A DNA stretch of 7,608 nucleotides, taken from NCBI GenBank assembly GCA_018830365.1, contig JAHJSK010000020.1:1-7608 (forward strand), given 5' to 3'. Below the pieces are notes generated by a model that did not search any database, had not been told where the DNA came from, and saw only the letters and a program-made list of their open reading frames with translations. A program made the position numbers and the translations under genes. Origin of the DNA: Patescibacteria group bacterium (GTDB taxonomy: Bacteria > Patescibacteriota > Minisyncoccia > Minisyncoccales > CG1-02-41-26). Every line of letters starts with the position of its first letter. The first letter of the stretch is position 1. Below are positions 4,638-7,608 of this stretch, in pieces.

Positions 4638-6539
4638 TTATTTTTTTTCAACATTAGAACGACTCTGCCGTGAATTTGCAGTGCCAATACATTGGCGCGG
4701 GCGCGAGCTTACTGCGCGTGAGTTTACCAAATTTTCAAATTCTTGTTTTTCAATTGTTTCTTTTTCTATTAAAACATTTGCTATTTTTTCTAAAATCTTT
4801 CTTTTTTTAATTAGGGTTTCCATAGTTTTCTTTTCCGCTGATTTTATAAATTTTTCTGTTTCTTCATCAATAAGTCCAGCGATTTTTTCTGAATAGTTTT
4901 TTTCTGTTTCTGTTTCCATTCCCAAAAAAGACAATATTTCTCTTTTGCCAAAAGTAATTGGTCCTAATTTTGACATTCCAAATTTAGTAACTAAATTCCG
5001 AGCCACAATACTGGCTTTTTCTAAATCATTTGCCGCTCCAGTTGATGTTTCTTTGAATATTAAATTTTCCGCGCAATAACCGCCTAATAAAACCGAAAGC
5101 TCGGCTAAAAATTCTGATTTTGTTTTTATCTGTTTTTCTTTTTTTGGCAAAATCAAAGTATAGCCAGCGGCTAATCCTCGCGCAACAATGGAAACCTTCC
5201 GCACCTCTTCTGCGTCGGGAAGAAAGTGAGCCATTAAAGCGTGTCCTGCTTCATGAAAAGCTGCTATTCTTTTTTCTTTGTCAGACAAAAGATGGCTTTT
5301 CCTTTCTGGCCCTAATAAAACTTTTTCAATTGATTCCAAAAGTTCTTTTTGAAAAATTTGCGTTTTGTCGCGCCTAGCCGTTAAAATAGCCGCTTCGTTA
5401 ACAAGGTTTGCCAAGTCAGCCCCGGAAAAACCGGGTGTTCGTTCGGCAATTTCAAGCAAATTAACATCTTTTACCAAGGGTTTGCCTTGGCAGTGAATTT
5501 CCAAAATTTTTTCTCTTTCTTTAATATCAGGCAAGTCCAAAACAACTAACCTGTCAAATCTCCCTGGTCGCAATAGCGCTGGGTCAAGATGTTCCGGTTT
5601 ATTGGTCGCGGCCATTACAATTACTCCCGTGTCTCTTTCAAACCCGTCCATTTCAGCTAAAATTTGATTTAAGGTTTGCTCTCTTTCTTCGTGTCCTCCG
5701 CCTATGCCGGGCATTCTTGTTTTACCAATAGCGTCTAATTCATCAATAAAAACAATGCTCGGCTGATTTTTTTTCGCCATTTCAAATAAATTTCTTGCTC
5801 TGCTTGAACCAACTCCGACAAAAAGTTCAATAAAAGCTGAACCAGCAATTGAGAAAAATGGAACTTTTGCTTCGTTGCTGACCGCTCTTGCTAACATTGT
5901 TTTTCCAACTCCCGGAGGGCCCACCAACAGAACTCCTCTGGGAATTCTTGCTCCTATTTTCAAAAATTTTTCTGGATTTTTTAAAAAATCAACCACTTCT
6001 TTTACTTCTTCTTTTGCTTGTTCAATTCCCGCAATGTCTTTGAAAAATATTTTTTCGCTCTTGGTTTTCCCGTCGCCAAAAAGTTTAGCTGGAGCGCGCA
6101 AAAAACCAAAAGTTTGCGACGCGCCGGTTTTTGCTTGTTTAAAAATAGACCAAAAAAACCAGACAAAAATTAAAAGAGGTAAAACAAGAGCCAGTAAGGG
6201 AACCAACCAACTTGCTACGCTCTCTTTTTCTTTTTCCACTTTTATATCAATGCCAGCGAGTTTTTCTTTTTCTAAGCCGTAATTATTTAAGGACTCTAAA
6301 AGAGAAACTCCTGTTTCTTTTCTAACCAAGAATTTTTCTTCGGATTTATAAACAATCGCGATTTCATTTTGAGAAATCGTAATTTGTTTAATTTTCCCCT
6401 CTTTTAATTCCTGGACAAATTTACTAAAAGAAATTTCCTTGGGAGCGATATTTTGAGCAGGAGTGAATAAAGCAAAGAGGCCTGAAATAATAAGAAAAAA
6501 AAGAATGACAGAAAGAAAATTTTGAACAATTTTTTTCAT
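4638..6539 (-). CDS. ftsH: ATP-dependent zinc metalloprotease FtsH
   Basis: FtsH is a membrane-anchored hexameric AAA+ protease that unfolds and degrades misfolded membrane proteins and some soluble regulators. This 633-residue protein has the full layout. Transmembrane helix 1 is at about 6-26, a short extracytoplasmic domain at 30-108 and helix 2 at about 109-131. The AAA+ module carries Walker A GPPGVGKT (207-214), Walker B VFIDEL (263-268), the pore loop FVGVG (240-244) and GRFDR arginine fingers (Arg327, Arg330). The M41 protease domain has HEAGH (His429, Glu430, His433) and the third zinc ligand Asp505 in GAANDLEKAS. Walker A has Val where Thr is usual, which is tolerated in AAA+ proteins. 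Homology ends near FENLV (601-605); the last 28 residues are unrelated, basic and GC-rich in code. The gene lies downstream of the S1 gene on the same strand. An extended -10 (TGTAATAAT, 6556-6548) sits just before the ATG, without a good -35. Confidence 0.96.
   Translation of the reverse strand: MKKIVQNFLSVILFFLIISGLFALFTPAQNIAPKEISFSKFVQELKEGKIKQITISQNEIAIVYKSEEKFLVRKETGVSLLESLNNYGLEKEKLAGIDIKVEKEKESVASWLVPLLALVLPLLIFVWFFWSIFKQAKTGASQTFGFLRAPAKLFGDGKTKSEKIFFKDIAGIEQAKEEVKEVVDFLKNPEKFLKIGARIPRGVLLVGPPGVGKTMLARAVSNEAKVPFFSIAGSAFIELFVGVGSSRARNLFEMAKKNQPSIVFIDELDAIGKTRMPGIGGGHEEREQTLNQILAEMDGFERDTGVIVMAATNKPEHLDPALLRPGRFDRLVVLDLPDIKEREKILEIHCQGKPLVKDVNLLEIAERTPGFSGADLANLVNEAAILTARRDKTQIFQKELLESIEKVLLGPERKSHLLSDKEKRIAAFHEAGHALMAHFLPDAEEVRKVSIVARGLAAGYTLILPKKEKQIKTKSEFLAELSVLLGGYCAENLIFKETSTGAANDLEKASIVARNLVTKFGMSKLGPITFGKREILSFLGMETETEKNYSEKIAGLIDEETEKFIKSAEKKTMETLIKKRKILEKIANVLIEKETIEKQEFENLVNSRAVSSRPRQCIGTANSRQSRSNVEKK
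4656..4724. repeat. GC-rich palindromic insert forming the FtsH tail
   Basis: This segment encodes most of the last 28 residues of FtsH with codons rare in the surrounding genes (CGC, CCG, TCG, GCA). It contains the inverted repeat GCCAAT-AC-ATTGGC (4683-4696) followed by GCGCGGGCGCG. Family homology stops where it begins. I infer a repeat element inserted at the 3' end of ftsH and read in frame, comparable in principle to the protein-coding palindromic elements of Rickettsia. Confidence 0.4.
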
Positions 6540-6711
6540 AAATAGACATTATTACAAGCGAAACGAGTGGAGCGAATAAGGAATTATGAATTAGGCGGAA
6601 TATAAAAAACATTAAAAAAATATGAAAACATGAGAGCATAAAAACATGAAATCAAATTGTTTTAATGCTTTATTGCCAAGAAGCTAAAAAGCTACAAGCT
6701 AAAAAGCTAAT
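6540..6711. other. Intergenic repeats between the S1 gene and ftsH
   Basis: No gene is seen in these 172 bases. They hold an AGCTAAAA/AGCTACA array of four units (6681-6710), an ACATGA-A/ACATGAGAGCAT series (about 6619-6650), GAATTATGAATTAGG (6581-6595), and AGCGAAACGAGTGGAGCGAA (6557-6576), the only GC-richer word. These low-complexity patterns resemble the intergenic filler I associate with Parcubacteria. No convincing Rho-independent terminator follows the S1 gene, so readthrough into ftsH is possible. Confidence 0.55.
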
Positions 6712-7551
6712 TTATATTTTTAATGACAGATAAATTTGATTGTCAGCGATTTTAATAATTTTGGCTTTTACTTTTTGCCCCAGTTTAAGAATCTCTTCTG
6801 GTTTCGCTTCTTTTTTTTCAGAAATTTCCGATGGATATAAAAGTCCTTCGCAACCCTCTTCAATGCCAACAAATGCTCCAAAGCTTGTGATCCCCGTTAT
6901 TTTTCCTTCCACAATATCTCCTATTTGATACTTTTTTTCTTCCTTTTTTTCTTCCCCCTTTTCTTTTTTTAATGTTTTACCAGGCATTATTGCTTTTTCT
7001 GATAAAATCAGCCGTTCTTTTTTTGAATCAAGGTCAATGATTTTTACCTTAAAGGTTTGATTGATAAATTTTTGCAAAACAGCCATTATTTTGATTCTGT
7101 CATCACTTTCTATTTTGGGATAATGCTCCGGAGAAAGTTGAGATAAAGGCAAAAAAGCTGAGACCCCTTTAATTTCTGAAATCAACCCCCCTCTGTTTGT
7201 TTTTGTAATTTTAATTTCAATGATTTCATTTTTTTCTTTTAAGTTCTTTAGTTCTTTCCAAACAACTTCTTTTGACGCGGCCATTATTGATAATTCCCGA
7301 TAGCCATTTTCATCTTCTAAATTTGTTATTTTGGCCAAAACATTGTCGCCTATTTTTAAAGGTTTTAAGATATTTTGAGATTTATAAAATTCGTTTCCAT
7401 AAATCACTCCGATTCCTCTGATCCCCAAATCCAAATAAACAGCGCTTCTTTCTTGCGCCACGATTTTTCCCTCAACAATCTCGCCAACTCTTGAAGTGTT
7501 AATTGTTTCTGTTTCTATTGTCTTTTTTAAAGGTTTTAATTTAATAGGCAT
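6712..7551 (-). CDS. rpsA: S1-domain RNA-binding protein, probably ribosomal protein bS1
   Basis: The protein from the ATG at 7551 has 279 residues (MPIKLKPLKK start) and contains three S1 RNA-binding barrels. Domain 1 is at about 22-92 (GEIVEGKIV, then V-Y-L-D-L-G). Domain 2 is at about 107-186, with NRGGLISEIKGVSAFLPLSQ (119-138), the K/R-G-G-L pattern typical of bS1. Domain 3 is at about 208-279, with FGAFVGIEEGCEGLLYPSEIS (224-244). A charged linker rich in Lys and Glu (195-207) joins domains 2 and 3. bS1 helps the small ribosomal subunit capture mRNA; long versions have four to six domains, so this is a short form. A role in capturing mRNAs without Shine-Dalgarno sequences would suit this window. 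The frame is open upstream to 7599, but those 16 extra codons translate an intergenic repeat, so I reject them. A general S1-domain regulator is the alternative. Confidence 0.8.
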   Translation of the reverse strand: MPIKLKPLKKTIETETINTSRVGEIVEGKIVAQERSAVYLDLGIRGIGVIYGNEFYKSQNILKPLKIGDNVLAKITNLEDENGYRELSIMAASKEVVWKELKNLKEKNEIIEIKITKTNRGGLISEIKGVSAFLPLSQLSPEHYPKIESDDRIKIMAVLQKFINQTFKVKIIDLDSKKERLILSEKAIMPGKTLKKEKGEEKKEEKKYQIGDIVEGKITGITSFGAFVGIEEGCEGLLYPSEISEKKEAKPEEILKLGQKVKAKIIKIADNQIYLSLKI

Positions 7552-7555
7552 AATA

Positions 7556-7608
7556 AAAGCGTAAAGCGTAAAGCGTAAAACAAAAAAGTCAAAATGCAAA
7601 ACGCAAAA
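7556..7608. repeat. GCGTAAA short tandem repeat before the S1 gene
   Basis: The plus strand shows three 7-base units of GCGTAAA (7560-7580), then CAAAAAAGTC and two ACGCAAAA/ATGCAAAA words up to the window edge. They lie in the leader of the S1 gene. A TTGACT box (minus strand, about 7592-7587) has no matching -10. The pattern is similar in style to the AGCTAAAA array before ftsH. Confidence 0.6.

Noticed and set aside
7552..7599. Sixteen-codon N-terminal extension of the S1 protein
   Set aside because: It translates the GCGTAAA repeat leader; the MPIKLKPLKK start fits the family better.

Overview
The window is strongly A+T-rich, with compact genes and almost no Shine-Dalgarno sequences. Intergenic gaps are full of short repeats and small GC-rich palindromes. 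Together with the gene families seen (a DUF559-type nuclease of a kind I associate with Parcubacteria, a short three-domain S1 protein, remnants of hydrogenase maturation genes), this suggests a Candidate Phyla Radiation / Patescibacteria genome, probably Parcubacteria-like. That assignment is inference from style and recalled families; no marker gene here proves it.

Layout. Positions 1-134 (minus strand) hold one end of an IS3-like insertion sequence: a terminal repeat and the first 24 codons of a transposase OrfA. It abuts the 3' end of a UDP-glucose 6-dehydrogenase gene (135-1271, minus), which stops inside its C-terminal UDP-binding domain and looks truncated. Across a 90-bp divergent promoter region lies a short hypC (1362-1535, plus). 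A 420-bp stretch of repeats follows, then a 46-codon N-terminal stub of hypD (1956-2096), which runs into a start-less C-terminal scrap of another gene (2075-2158). These look like the wreck of a NiFe-hydrogenase maturation cluster.

Positions 2163-4271 (plus) carry two putative nucleases. The first is a Shedu-type (SduA, DUF4263) anti-phage nuclease. The second is a DUF559/Vsr-like protein with an unassigned N-terminal domain. About 200 bp containing three hairpins, one in a GC-rich island, separates them. The first half of the window therefore reads as an accessory region: IS end, broken genes, repeats and a defence gene.

Positions 4369-7551 (minus) are housekeeping. A three-domain S1-type RNA-binding protein (probably ribosomal protein bS1) is followed by the membrane protease FtsH, then a tRNA with anticodon UAU (predicted Ile, unusual in bacteria) and tRNA-Val(GAC). 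All point the same way. FtsH ends in a GC-rich, non-homologous tail that looks like an inserted palindromic repeat read as protein.

The points most worth a second look are the Shedu gene beside the hypD breakpoint, the tRNA with anticodon UAU, the repeat-invaded hypC/hypD remnants, the IS-truncated dehydrogenase and the FtsH tail.
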